A DNA stretch of 64,000 nt. It comes from Hirudo medicinalis. Its lineage: Eukaryota; Annelida; Clitellata; Hirudinida; Hirudinidae. Positions 11,411-23,812 of this stretch are shown piece by piece (the first letter of the stretch is position 1; each line of letters starts with the position of its first letter). The stretch covers positions 114,257-178,256 of the forward strand of contig MPNW01000167.1 of the NCBI GenBank assembly GCA_011800805.1. The letters are read 5' to 3'. Under the pieces are notes generated by a model, which was not told the origin of the DNA, ran no database searches, and saw nothing but the letters and a program-made list of their open reading frames with translations. The translations under genes were made by a program, and so were the position numbers.

Positions 11411-12220
11411 ACCGTATTTCCGCGAACATGTCATGTATACGAGTAAAACCCGCTTCTCAAGATTTTTTTGAAGAGATTTTGTAGAATATGCATACGACTT
11501 TTACATGCGCATAGTCACGCATTTCAATAGTTTCTGTGACCTAAAAACACTTACTAAGTAATCGCCCATTTGTTTACTTTACAAGTGTTAATGTCACAAT
11601 AGAAACATATCAGAAACATAGCAAAGCACCAACTTAACAAGAAAAAAGAAAAATTTAAAAAATAAGAGAATAGTCCCTCATTCGAGAGCATTTCAGAAGA
11701 AAATAGTCCCTCATTCGAGGAAGACGAGGCTCCTTGAGGTAATTATTCAACTGTTGTTTGTACTGTTGTACAGCGAAACGACATGGGTTTGACTTCGACT
11801 GTCGGAAGTTTCTGATGGATCGATATTAGCAGATTGGCTGCCATGCCATGCTGCACAGATCCATCTCCACTTCGGCATCGGTCGTCTCGCTGTTCACAAA
11901 TTTGGATTCAGCGCTGCAGCTGGCGCACTGACATTGCTTGCAGCAAATTCTTGAATCGAATGTAGAAAATCCAGAATTACTCTCGTTGCTATCGTTTCCT
12001 CTTGCTCATTGAAGTAATAATCTTTGCAGCTTGGATTGATCAGCAAGATTGGATGCTGAGGAACTGATATAAGAGAATCTACGATACTTAACATCCCCCG
12101 CCATTCCGTGTTGTTCCTTTTGGAAGTCGTTGAGCCTGACATTCGACACCCGTAAGCAGATTCAAGTGTGCCAATCAACATCATTGAATAAAACTCGCAC
12201 TATCAGTACAATTAGGTCGG

Positions 12221-12225
<5 letters not shown>

Positions 12226-12310
<85 letters not shown>

Positions 12311-12322
12311 TAACAACAACAN

Positions 12323-12397
<75 letters not shown>

Positions 12398-12430
12398 TAA
12401 CAACAACAACAATAATAATAATAATAATAA
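12226..12430 (+). repeat. (AAT)n microsatellite with a single-N join
   Basis: A nearly pure AAT/ATA run with two AAC-rich interruptions. The N at 12321 and the almost identical motif pattern on each side (AATAACAATAACAACAAC) suggest the array length is unresolved and possibly duplicated at a contig join. Confidence 0.95.
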
Positions 12431-13239
12431 ACTAGGGGGCGTCAGGAAAACTGAAATACTAGCTAGGCCGGAGTTAACCGACCCCTGCTTTATATTATAT
12501 TGCCTTACAAAGTTTCTAAATATTACAATATAAATTTAATTATAAAAATTAATTAATGTTTTGTCGCTAGTGTCACGGCAATAATAGCCTAAATCACTTT
12601 CGACCGAAACCGAAATTCGGTCGGTCTCCACCTTCGTCGGAAATTTCTGGCCCCAGGCACAACGGCCACGGCCTATATGTTATGTCAATTTGGTAATGGA
12701 AAATTAAAAAAAAAAAGTCATGATAGTAAAATTTTAATATTTTAAAACCAGGGCGGCCCCAAAAAATTACTGGGCCCCTCCTTCCTGCTTTTGGAACCAC
12801 ATAGAGGTTACAGATTTTGCAAATCCGTTCAAGTAGTAACGACTGAACTGAAAGACTAACAGTAATTTTGTAAATCCATTCGTTAAAATTTAGATAACAT
12901 TGCTGATGTCAATTAAGCTCCCTCTCCCACTTGTCAAGAAATGTCAATTTTTTTCAAACCCCCTCTTTCCTCCTATTTTGTTGATTTCTGGACGGCCCCT
13001 TAGTTCCATTTTCATGATTCTGAATCTCGTGGTCATCGCGTGTCTTTAGTTGTGCGAATTGTATCCAGACCTAGAGTTTAGTTTCGTGATCATCATGATC
13101 GTAATGTAGCGCAGTCATGAAGGATTTTATTTTCAACAGATCCTACACATTTTGATTCGATGCAACGAATGTTGCCTATCGGTGGCGAACGTTTATTCAG
13201 ATGTTTCTAATTCAACTGACGGTGGACCAAGTCTCTCGA

Positions 13240-13390
13240 AATGCCGGAAAGCATCAAGATAGCTGTGCTCCTAAGTTGTCTTGGACCTGACTCTCTTCAA
13301 ATCTTCAATGCATTCTTATTCGATAGCAGCTTTGATTAAGACAGTTTGGAAGGAGGCATCAAGAAGTCGAAGTTCATTGCACGCTGAAGG
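13240..13390 (+). pseudogene. Possible LTR-retrotransposon gag relic
   Basis: The translation MPESIKIAVLLSCLGPDSLQ then IFNAFLFDSS resembles the capsid-region word of Ty3-type or K02A2.6-like elements (K...LL...G..AL.IYN.F). It stops soon afterwards; no protease or polymerase is nearby. Support is limited to about 30 residues. Confidence 0.28.
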
Positions 13391-13744
13391 AGAATGTAAT
13401 ATTAAATGCACTTTCACTCTCAACGATTTGCTTCACATGAGACATAATGCATTTTTTTAATTTATTTCAAAAGTGAGCAGAGGACAAGTGCCTCTCACCT
13501 GCTCACAAGCAAACAAACCAGAAAATTTTTTATGAGAGGTGTGACTCTAACATATCATTTGTACAAAAGGAAGGGGATAAGATCGTGTTCGTTGATGAGG
13601 CAGGTGAATCGACTGTTATGGATAAACGATGTTATTGGGGAGAGAGTTCCAATTTTGATTACACGATTAGTGAAAAAGTATTTAGCACTGTCTATTGAGC
13701 AAAAGTCGGGTCTAAGTTTAAATTGATGTCCTCTAGTGGATGAA

Positions 13745-13990
13745 TTAGCTAAAGATATAATTAGCTAAATGAATATGGTTTATGAGGTCAGTTGATGTCG
13801 GGTTATTGATTATCTTGTGCAGTAAACAGAGATCAGCTATAAGACGCCGATGTTCGAGTGATTTGTGTTTCAATGCCTTGAGACGATTTTGATACCCTAG
13901 CTGTCCAACCCCAGAGATGGCCCTAGTAAATTTCTTTTGAATCTTTTTTTGAATCTCAATCAAGATTTTGTGGTGAGGGTTCCAGACCTG
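13745..13990 (-). pseudogene. LINE (CR1/Jockey-like) C-terminal fragment
   Basis: On the minus strand the product reads IQKKIQKKFTRAISGVGQLG, then YQNRLKALKHKSLEHRRLIA and DLCLLHKII. This is the QRRFTKRI...Y..RL..L.L.SLE.RR...DL...YKI signature after the polymerase palm. Upstream on the same strand (to about 13990) comes the matching SYSCQVWNPHHKI word. Confidence 0.8.
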
Positions 13991-14029
13991 ACAGCTGTAC
14001 TCAAGACTGATTAGTGCTAATCAATTATA

Positions 14030-14640
14030 ATCTGTCCGCAACCTTGGGATCTGGCTGGACTCAGACTTTTCCATGACCACTCACATCAACAACTCTGCAT
14101 CTCTCAGGGAAATTCGCAGCATCGCCGCTCCACTCTCATTTGATGTGCGGAAGCTTTTCATTACATCTTTTGTCCTATCAAAGATTGATCATGGCAATTC
14201 AACTCTGTCGGTTTACCTGCCTACCTCCTTGAGCAACTTCCGAATGTCATCAACGCAGCTGCTAAAATCATAAACAACAAAAGAAAACATGACCACGTCA
14301 CTCCTCTTCTTCGTGATCTCCACTGGCTAAGCATTCGCCAAAGAATTGACTACAAAATCTCTTCGCTCGTTTTCTCTCCTGGGTCATGCACCGTCCTACC
14401 TGCCTTTCAATCGCACCGCACACATTCCTGCTAGGCGCGGGCTCAGATCAGCAACCAGGGGCTCCCTCGTCAAATTATATGCCCGACGTGCGACACTGAA
14501 AGGCAGGTCTGTAGATGTTGCTGGCCCGCAGATCTGGAATAGACTCCCCCCTCCGATCACTAACACTGATCCAGTTGGATTTCACTCCCATTCAGAGAAA
14601 GCTTCCCTCTATGTTAGTGGTCTTGAAGTTCTGTTGAACA
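14030..14640 (+). pseudogene. LINE (L2/CR1-like) C-terminal fragment, frameshifted
   Basis: The pieces in several frames are LGIWLDSDFSMTTHINN, DVRKLFITSFVLSKIDHGNS, DHVTPLLRDLHWLSIRQRID and VDVAGPQIWNRLPPPI. Order and content match the LINE at 5130-6045, but the reading frame breaks at least twice. The ARRGLRS...LPR/YAR segment between them is typical of the same region. Confidence 0.8.
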
Positions 14641-14769
14641 TACGCCGCTCTAATCAAACTCTGTATCGTTCTCGTTATCAGTTTGCAAGTAAACAGTCAA
14701 TTGTTTTCTTTCTTTATTTAGGAGTGTGGAATCTCAGAAAGTCAATACTAAAAAAGTCGCATAAAGTAT

Positions 14770-14890
14770 ATGAATGACATAAAACTCCTTGGTGTCACTC
14801 TCGACAGCACCCTCTCCTTAGACAAGCACGTTTCAACAGTAGCTCGGTCATGCAACTACCAACTATGATTCCCTACGTCACGTCAGGCAC
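14770..14890 (+). pseudogene. Short LINE fragment of a second copy
   Basis: IKLLGVTLDSTLSLDKHVST then VARSCNYQL and LRHVRHLLT. This is the segment that lies upstream of the KIDHGNS-type words in an intact element, yet it sits downstream of a fragment carrying them, so it belongs to another insertion. Confidence 0.7.
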
Positions 14891-15327
14891 CTCCTTACAG
14901 TTGATTATTATTATTAATATTAATATTATTAATATTAAGACATGACCCACCCAACACATAAACCAGCCAGGTCTCTTCAGCATGTGCTCAAGATTACTGA
15001 CTTTTTTGAAAACAACTGATCATCTATAATCATGACTAATTACACCCACTCCAACCCAATTTTTCGTATACTCTAAACGGTATATTTACTTAAATATTGC
15101 ATGAGTTACGTTGTATTTACAGTTATAAATGCCGGACAAAGCTCGAATTTAGTTTCCACAATTACCATCGTACGTACTAAAAAACGCTCCAGCTAACCAA
15201 TGCATGATGAAAACGCAGCGACTGACGAACATTACCAAAGAGTCAGAATATAAAATTCATGCAGATTAGTGATTATATGTATGTCAAATATATAATACCG
15301 CGCATGTTATGTGAGTGAAAATACGGT

Positions 15328-16315
15328 AAGTTTTAATTTCACATATTTATTAATATAACACTTTAGCATATCTGCATTATAATATATTTTTGTGAAAAGG
15401 TTTATTTCACCGAATTCAGAATGTCAGAAATTAGATATTGATTCACAAAAAAAAATATTTTGTATAGTTAAAATTGTATTAATTTAAATAAATAAGATTG
15501 TTGTCCTTACATCAAAAATACTATTTAGTCAACTGATGCTCTTGAAGTTGCGAAGCTGAGACGCTTGGGCCTGAGACTGTCAATCTTCTGAAAGTTGTTT
15601 TTGTTAGCTCATTTTCTTTGCTGGTTGTAGAAAGTACGTTGCGCGAATATGCGTCCCTTAAAAGCATTCAATACAGTGATTTGACTTGTAGTTTGCATTT
15701 TGCCATGTTTGGGTTTGAGCCGTTGTCTTGAACATTTGAGGAGCTGTTCAGATTTGCGAGATTTATATGACACAATCTAAATGATATTTGGAGATTTATA
15801 GTTTTTCGTTTGATTTTTTCAACGCTGTTGATATTACAGTACACATTTCTGTTATCGTTATGCTCTGTTGCGACGAATGTTCAAGTGATAGTGAATTAAA
15901 TGATATAATATTGTAGACAAATTGAATAGATATTGGAAAAATGCGTTGTTGGCATTAAATAATATGTTACATATCTTGAACAAACTGTTAGAGTAATTAT
16001 ATGATTATGGACAATTCATATACTAAACTATTCTAACTTGTTATTATGATGAAAAATGACATTTTAATAACTGAAGGTATATAATGTTAATATTAAAGGG
16101 CTTAATTTTTGAGATTACTGAGATTTTATTAGGATTATCTCATTTTTATAGACTGTTTTATATAAAACAATAAAAAAAAAGTGGTTTTAGGTATTAGGTG
16201 TATAGATAAGTGATATTGAAAAATCCTTTAGTAATTTACTCTTGCTGGTAGAAGTTCTTTTAAGCAACTATGTGCTGGCAAACATAAAATTGAAAATGTT
16301 TTAATTTCAGGAGCC
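15328..16315. other. No gene seen; Rab11 upstream flank
   Basis: AT-rich sequence that should contain the Rab11 promoter and any 5' UTR exon. A good splice acceptor (TTTTAATTTCAG) lies at 16299-16310 just before the start codon, so an upstream noncoding exon is likely. Confidence 0.5.
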
Positions 16316-18119
16316 ATGGCAACAGGAGGGAGAGATGAGGAATATGATTACCTATTCAAAGGTAAATGAAATAAGTTTTTCCAGGAGATGCAAACACTCG
16401 CACAACTTGGTGAAATGACTTAGGTTTTTGCTTCTTGCCAAAAGTCATGGGAGGGCAACAGGAATAGGGGGGGCATTAACCCCTGCTCTCTCCCCAATTT
16501 ATGTGTCTCTTCTGAATCCACTTGCAGGATGTCTTCAACAATTGCTTATATTTCTTAATTCTCACCATTTTGTTGTGCATGAGTTTGGCTCACATGGTTT
16601 CATTGATGTTTGAGTTGGCATGCATAATCAATGTGATCATAACTTAAATCTTTAGACTGATTCATTAAAATTTTGTACTAAATTTATCCAACTGAATGTT
16701 ATAAATATCGTGAACATTGGAAAGAAATATTTTGACATATCAACATGCATTTTGCTTCTACGAATGTTATCTATTCATTTGCCAAACTTTGATCATGTTA
16801 GGATATTGCTTACTTATTTATTGATGCTTAATTACTTGATCATTTCAGTTGTTTTAATTGGAGATTCTGGTGTAGGGAAGAGTAATTTATTGTCTCGATT
16901 CACTCGTAATGAGTTCAACGTGGAAAGCAAAACGACCATTGGTGTTGAATTTGCAACAAAGTTTGTGAGATGAACAGTCGTTTGACTGATTAAGAAAATT
17001 AAGTAGAGTGCATTGATGCTTTTTAGGACAATTGAAATTGAAGATAGGAGAGTAAAAGCTCAGATATGGGATACTGCTGGACAAGAAAGATATAGGGCCA
17101 TTACAAGCGCGTTGGTATTCTCTTGATGTGTTTGGTGTTATCAATTATAGTATAATTGCATTATTATCTCATTTTGCTCTTTGTTGATCTGATTATGAAA
17201 GTTTTTCGCATTGCCCTTCAATTTACATCTCATTGTTTAGAATTGAATGTAGAAATTCCTAGCTCTCTTTATTTTATGTGGACCGAAGAGCTGATATGGA
17301 AATATTTGTTGGAATGCTTGTGATGAGGATGCATTAGTTTAGTCGAACAGATTGTTGTTGTGGCATATTAAAATGAAATAGCACATGTTTATGAAATACA
17401 AAGTAATTTTGTAAACTAAAGTTGATGAAGTTATATGTACCTATTGGAATAATATAAATGACAGATCTTAAAATCTGTCCTATTTAATGATTCTATATAT
17501 AATTAATGATGACCCACTTAATATCAGATACTATAGAGGAGCACTTGGAGCCTTGTTGGTGTATGACATGACTAAGCACTTCACCTATGAAAATGTTGAG
17601 AGGTGGCTGAGGGAGCTGAGAGATCATGCGGACGAGAACATCGTCATGATGCTCGTCGGAAACAAAAGTGATCTCAAACACCTCAGAGCAGTGCCTGTCG
17701 ACGAGGCCAAATCCTATGCAGGTAAAGTTTAAAATTAAAAATAAACATACGAATGAGAAATTCTTGATGTCCACATCCACGCAGCTGAATTTATAATGAA
17801 TTACTTTTGAATGAACAACATTTGAATGTGGTTCATTGTTTTTAGAAAGAAGTAATTTGTCATTTATTGAAACTTCGGCTTTGGACTCTTCCAATGTTGA
17901 AACAGCTTTTCATCACCTCTTGAGGAGTGGGTGTCAATATTTAATTATTAGAAAACATTAATTAACCAATCTATTCTTTTTTTGATGATTCTAGCTATTT
18001 TTCTCATGGTGAGTCAAAAGCAAATGCCCGATCATGGAGATGACGAGCAAGATTCCATATCCACTCACAAAGTCACGCTCCCCGCAAGTAATGAACCAAA
18101 CAAGAAGTCCTGCTGCTGA
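16316..18119 (+). CDS. RAB11: Rab11 small GTPase, six exons
   Basis: Exons 16316-16361, 16849-16960, 17027-17110, 17528-17721, 17846-17926 and 17995-18119 join in phase to 214 codons with the stop (213 aa; human Rab11A is 216). All G motifs are present: GDSGVGKS (P loop, about residues 20-27), TTIGVEF with the switch I Thr, DTAGQERY with the catalytic Gln, NKSD and [20 protein letters not shown] replaces the usual MGTRDDEYDYLFK. The last residues KKSCC form the di-cysteine geranylgeranylation signal. [14 protein letters not shown] and [16 protein letters not shown] are Rab11-specific. Family role: recycling endosome and exocytic traffic. Exon 5/6 gives [17 protein letters not shown], equal in length to the vertebrate sequence. 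An AATAAA lies at 18370-18375. Confidence 0.95.
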
Positions 18120-19359
18120 ATTCTTAAACAGTCGTTTACTGTTCCACTTTTTAATAGCTCTTCATGTCTGGCCTTGTCAAGTATTTTGTTGATGCAAATC
18201 AAAAGACATTGTACAAGTCTATCTTTGGTGCTGGTGTGCAATGTTCCACAGTATTTCCAAGAAATAATTTTTTTTCTAAGTTATAATAATACTCAGTATT
18301 CTTTCATGAGATGTTGAACAGTATTTGGAGGTGAGTCATTTACATCAACTTGATGAATGAAAAAGTGTCAATAAACTTTGTCTTTGATGCCTTGAAACTT
18401 ACCCTTTGAATTGTGTGTGCAAGATTTAGACACGTCTCTCTCTACTGATACACCTGGTATGCATTTGTTATTATCAGTAATATTTTGGAAGAATGTCTTT
18501 GGTATCATGTATATGTTATTAAAAGCATAAAGTTGGTGTGCTGTTGATTGTAAAGATGGATGTGATGATTGAAAAGTGTAAAAAGGACTTCTTAAGTTTT
18601 CTGACATTGTAGTAATAATTACCTGTGCCACAGGCTTTACGTTTTTCATATCTCAAGCTAGCGGGAATTTTTTGGGACTTTATTTGTGATGGGAAGGGTA
18701 CATTTGACTCCTTGATTTTAAATATTGTTGTAACCCTGGCAATGAAACATTCATTAACTTTTGTGATTAGGTTTATTATTGTGATATTTATAATTTTTCT
18801 GAGGCAGCTCTATGAACATTAATTAAGGTTATAGCTTCCCATAAAATCACAGAAGATTTGACTATATCCATCATTCTTATTCAGCAAATAATCAAGCGAC
18901 CTGTTATATTTACAGATAATAACACCCACTTGTTAACTGAATAATTACTGAATGAAACCAACAATAAAGTCGGCATAAATTAAGCCTCGTCGTCTATAAG
19001 AATATTAATATCGTATATGCATAAGACCCCTAACTTTATTGTCATTGGGATACGAAACTCACGCTTTTACCATAATTTTGTTATTACATGTCATATTTAT
19101 AACGAATATTGCTATAATGTGTATAAGTTTATTAGTTATAGGGAAATATTAATTTGTTAATAGAAACTTTTTATAATTTAAGCAAAAAACCGAAAAAGTG
19201 CAAAACATTGAGAACAAGTGACCGTCATCATATGGCAGCAAAAATCTTGATTTATCAGGATCAAACAAACTTTTAAATTATAAAATAAATAAATTTAATA
19301 ATGTGTCTTGTCAACTTTCTTTTTAATTGCTATCTGAAGTCGATTTTTTGTAATGATTT
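18120..19359. other. No gene seen; Rab11 3' UTR and spacer
   Basis: Contains the Rab11 3' UTR up to the AATAAA near 18370 and then AT-rich spacer with no recognisable coding or RNA gene. Confidence 0.5.
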
Positions 19360-20115
19360 GAAGGGTTATTGATGAAGGATTTCGGACTCTGCCTGTCCAT
19401 CTCTCTTTTTCAGAACTTTTTCCTCTCCTGGAGGAACAACCTTGTAGCTTTCGAGGTGCTTATCTTGCTGAAAAATAACTTTATCGACTTGAATTTTGTT
19501 ACACAGGTGTAAGAAGTACTTGCTCAGAGTTTTTGAGTTTTCAACATATTTTGAGGAATTCTGCTTCCGCTCTAAGACCATCTGTGACGAATCAAGAGAA
19601 TGAAATGGCACTCCAGACAATGGTGGATCCATCTCCAAATTTTCACTTTAAAAATGACTTTGGAGATCCTCATGCCAGTAATATTTGAAGCTGTCCTGGT
19701 TATCCAAATTACTTTTTTTCATTAGAGAAAATAACAAAACTCCACTTCACTTCCAATTTCACCATCTCCATGACCTAGTTAAATCAGATCTTTACGTGAA
19801 CTTCTTTCAAGAAAGACTTGTAAAGAAACTTAATTGTCTTCTCCAAATCTGTATCTGCATATTATGGAATGTCTCATATACAAATTCAGCTTGCCTTGAA
19901 GCTCCATTGAAGAACACTTACCTTTGGAAATTTCACAGACAAGGATTCTCTTCTGGCCACCCTTCTGATCCAGTTTTCAAGTCTTCCTCACATGTAATTC
20001 GTTCCATATTTTTCTGAAAATTAAAAAAAACATCTGACAACATCTCTGGAACATTTAACTCTCTTTGAAATTTCGGGTAATGACATTTAGTTCGTTTAAA
20101 CGACTTTATTTATTA
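19360..20115 (-). pseudogene. Dead Tc3-like (Tc1/mariner) transposase
   Basis: Read on the minus strand in shifting frames, the order is SLPEISKRVKCSRDVV (N-terminal helix-turn-helix), GRLENWIRRVARRESLS, WSFVIFSNEKK (first DD34E Asp region, here Asn), NLDNQDSFKYYWHEDL, KFGDGSTIVWSAISF, KQNSSKYVENSKTLSK and VDKVIFQQDKH (second catalytic Asp). These are the landmarks of Tc3-type transposases (FSDEKKF..DGPDGF.YYWHDL, GGGS.MVWG, IFQQDNAP). Stops and frameshifts are numerous. It lies between Rab11 and the C9orf72 homologue. Confidence 0.8.
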
Positions 20116-21127
20116 TTTCTCTATGCCTCTGAGACATTTTTATAAACCTATCTATAATAACGCCAACAGGTTTTATGACAATCAAAAAGTTACTTAACAT
20201 TGTTCTTTATATGTGGAACTTTCTTATAATAGTCAGACTTTATGACCTATCCTTAATATTTGAAACGCCTCTAAACAACATCAAACGGATTTTTCCAAGA
20301 AATTTCATTCATATCCAAATTTTATTGGGCAAATATTTTGAAATATTATTAAGTGTTAACCAGAAGCATAAACTAATTGCAACTTTGAGCAAATATGTGT
20401 AGCGGTTTTTCAGATAACTGGACAAAATATCAGATTCTTACAAATGTCGCATCCCAATAGCAGGCCCTGTACTTTTGAGAATGACAATAAGAAAGGTCGT
20501 CAACTAATTTCGAGAAAAAGCGGAATAGCTATCAAAATTTCATGAAAGCCATATTTTGGTGTCAGACATAAGAACCTTATATGAGTAATTTTTTTGAATG
20601 GGGTATTATTGAAACTAGAAGTCAGCTCGAGCGCATGTAATATATATTTTAATAAATGTACTGAAGTTGATTTTTTTGACGTTTATTTAAAAACATCCTC
20701 TTCATTTCGTTCCGGACACTATACATTGTATAATTTTTTGTTAATAGCCTGAACGGTGTTATTGGCCTACTGGCCCTTCTTTTTTGAAATGAAATAAATA
20801 ATAATAGTAATAATAAATAATATGCGAATGTTACATAAAATATAACATCGGAGAGAATTATAGTTTATAATATTATTATAATAATAGTATTCAATCAAAT
20901 TTTGTTGCCATTACTCATTTTGTATAAAAATTCTTTATTGTAATTCTACAAAAATGAATTTATATTGTCACCAAATTTTAAAAAAATTATTACAATGATT
21001 CACGATGCTAGGGCGCTCAAATTCAGTGCAAAGTTCGATCGATTATATGTTTTGGTCAGCTGCTCCATCCAAGATAACCGCTGCTGAACATATTATATTG
21101 CCTGGATTTTAAGCCGATGAATGGATA
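20116..21127. other. No gene seen; upstream flank of the C9orf72 homologue
   Basis: AT-rich spacer. The last 100-200 bases before 21128 should hold the start region of the C9orf72 homologue. No specific promoter element is evident. Confidence 0.45.
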
Positions 21128-23812
21128 ATGGATGCTGACGATAAAATATCAAATACAAGCCATTTATGTGAAGGATTTAACGACATGTTAGAGGGTGTTT
21201 CTAATCAACAAAAGCACAATTCTTCAGAGCTGTCCGTGGTCCCATGCACCAAATTTCCGATATTTTATGTGGACAATGGTTGCGGAGAATGTGCTATTCA
21301 AGCTGTTGTATTAAATTACTGGGACAATATATGTGGACCCAGAATACATAGCGCATGGACTATATCGTCAGACGGCAAGTCAGGGAAAGCGGATTATGTT
21401 GACTGGGATGCCGTGGGGTTCATGGGTCGCCAAATACTCTGTGGGGCAATAATGAAGTGCCCCGGGGATTTATTTTTAGAAGCCAAATTTTATGATTCAA
21501 TGGAAAAGAAGATTGCTTTGGCAGCAGTGGTTTTTGGTGCTATTGATCAGGGGGAGATGAAAGCTCATTCACTCTGTTTAATACCAGACTATGAAAAACT
21601 CAAGCAATTTCTTCAGTGGAAAGATGTATGTTTTCAATGGTTGACCAAGTGTGTTCTTCAACTCAGAGTCACTCTGGCTAATGTATGCATTAGTTATGGA
21701 AGACTTATTTTAACAAAATGGTTTTTGTAATACATCATGTTTTCTATCAAATTTTATAGAATGCCACAACTGGATATACCATTGTGAAGGAAGATTTACG
21801 GCGACTGGTTGAAATAATGAAAGAAAACAGAATGAAAGACAAATTAGTTTTAATGGACATTAAAGTGAGCTTGTTATGATAAAATTTCTGCTATTTAATG
21901 TAGATATAATGAATAATTGCACATTTAAATTAAGTTATAATCTCTGAAGAGCATTTACATTACATTACAAACTCTTGGTTTTAAATTTTGAAGGTCAATG
22001 AGACATTTTTCTCCAGCTTAGAAGATCCTTCAATGTTTGAGTTTGTACATCGGTCTTTAGTAGCATTTTTCTGCCAGGGAAGACAGGCAGTTGTGGTTGG
22101 TAGCAATCCTGATCAAGTCAATAAGGTGAAAAATAGCTTTGCATTTCTTGCACATTATCTGCAGTCTGTTGATAGCAATGATATAAATGTTTTAATAATT
22201 TTGTGTTGTGGCTATAAGGGAATTTTGAAACAGAATTTGATAGACAATTACAACTGGATGTTGAAGCTTGAAGTCTGCTTTACATCTGGAGAAATGTTGC
22301 AATTTTTAAATGTTCTCTGCCATGTCAAAGATGACTAAACATTTTTTACAGAACTAACAATGACCTCAATCAATGTACAGTAGTTCACTTATAGTGCCAC
22401 ATGCATAGCTGTTTGTTTTGTTTATTTGATTGGTGGTGTCAGGCTTTTTTAAAGTGCAAGCTGGGTTTCGAATTTGACAGTTGCCATTACTGGCGCATGC
22501 AGGAATGCAGCCCTCTGAGCACAACTTACAATTACCTAAATAATTTTTGATGAATTGCAATGATTTTGAAGAAATTACTCTTTGAAGTATTTTAACAAAT
22601 ATTAGTAATGCATTTCTGTATGAAGTAATTAACATTTTGTAAAATTGGATGGTAGAGTTGAGAATTAATCATCTTCGTTCTTCCAGATGGTTAAAACTCT
22701 GATGATGTTTGTCCTACCTCACAGATCACATAGATGCAGTTTATTCAAATCAAATTCTATCTATTACGCTCCTGAATTGCTTGTTCAGGGTATGTGCAAG
22801 GTTGGAGGTTGTTCAGTTCAAATTCATGAATGCCAAATCTTGCCTGAGTAGTGTTTTTAAAAAGATTACCTGAGTAGTTTCTTGCTCAAATCTAGAAATC
22901 TATTAGATTTCCTTTCACAGTTATTAGAATAATTCGTTGCATAAGAAATATTTGGTTTTGTTTTTTGAGGTTTTGGAAAGTTTAGACAATATAGACTGAA
23001 TGTTGGAAAAGCAACATAATACATTTTATATACTTTAAAACTATTTAGTCTGAGTCCCATATGCAAAAGCTGCTGACAACCATTCTCTTCTGTCCACAAC
23101 CTACTGCCCTTATTGATTGTGACAAAAAAGAAGCGTTTATCATCTCGTGGTGTGAGGAATATGAAGATATCAGGAGGAAGTTTCTTGATGATCAACTCAG
23201 TCAATTGTGGAGTGAATGCCCTTCAGGGGAAGTTCAGTTTGGGTGAGTTGATTGAAGTTGGGAGTCATTAGCTGACTGTTGCATAGATTGAGCAGAAGTC
23301 ATTTAAATTTGTTTTAAATGTTACATTATGTTATAATCAATTCTATAAACTTGTTTAATTTTCGCAGTGAGATCTTCAAACCCGTTAAAGTGTCCAGGTC
23401 ATTATTGCATGAGTTTCTCTCCGAGGTATTTTGAATTATTTTAATCTTTGTTCTTGGTGTAATGGTGAAATTGAATTGATCCCATGAATGCCAGCTGTCT
23501 TGCCTGCCTGAAAGATTAAAAAAACCATATGTATTTAATTTCCTGAAAAGTTTAAATAGAAAAGCATTGCTACTCTCTCACTGTCTTGACAATTTAAGGT
23601 AGTGATTCTAGTTTTTGATTTACAATTACCCTCATTGGTGATTTATTCTCTATTTCATTATTAGACAAAATCCCAAAAGGTTATCAGGCTCCAATCAGAG
23701 TGACACTGAAATGATTTCTTCAATTATTCGCAGCAAACTCTCACTTGCCAGTGATTGGGATGTACACATAATTTCTTCGTCTCCCTATAACTTGCCAGTT
23801 AATTACTATTAG
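21128..23812 (+). CDS. C9orf72: C9orf72 homologue (DENN-type Rab/Arf regulator), eight exons
   Basis: Exons 21128-21625, 21760-21864, 21994-22125, 22687-22800, 23049-23242, 23368-23425, 23495-23598 and 23665-23812 join in phase to 451 codons with the stop (450 aa; human 481). The N-terminal longin/uDENN part carries the family signature YWDNICGPRIHSAW (human YWDNILGPRVRHIW). Exon 3 has VVVGSNPDQVNK (human VVVGSSAEKVNK), exon 4 SIYYAPELLVQG, exon 5 PTALIDCDKKEA (human PTTHIDVDVNTV) and exon 7 FNFLKSLNRKALLL (human LAQFLLVLHRKALTL). The first 60 or so residues are longer and more polar than in vertebrates. Family role: works with SMCR8 and WDR41 in autophagy and lysosome regulation, with reported GAP activity towards Arf and Rab GTPases. 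An AATAAA lies at 23815-23820. Exon 4 uses a donor after GTGCAAG (22800) rather than the nearer GTATGT, which restores length and phase. Confidence 0.88.
22384..22530 (-). repeat. SINE copy in C9orf72 intron 3
   Basis: On the minus strand it reads ATTCGAAACCCAGCTTGCAC and later GTGGCACTATAAGTGAA, matching the head and tail of the SINE family at 49479-49576. Confidence 0.65.

Larger units (their letters stand above)
11411..15327. mobile_element. Possible 3.9-kb DNA element with ACCGTATTT inverted ends
   Basis: The left end at 11411 reads ACCGTATTTCCGCGAACATG and the reverse complement of the right end (up to 15327) reads ACCGTATTTTCACTCACATA. Similarity continues over roughly 30 bases. TA is present at both outer junctions (TTACCG... 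and ...CGGTAA), which would fit a TA target duplication. The interior is a mosaic of a microsatellite, LINE pieces and a gag-like word; no transposase was recognised. The pairing could also be two unrelated copies of a short element. Confidence 0.4.

Noticed and set aside
12130..12435. Poly-Ile and poly-Leu frames on both strands
   Set aside because: Pure translations of the (AAT)n array.
19366..19638. Possible cold-shock-domain (UNR/CSDE1-like) exon on the minus strand
   Set aside because: A few words (KVIF, VVP) looked similar, but reading the neighbouring frames gives the full Tc3-like transposase order with IFQQD, so the block is transposon debris.
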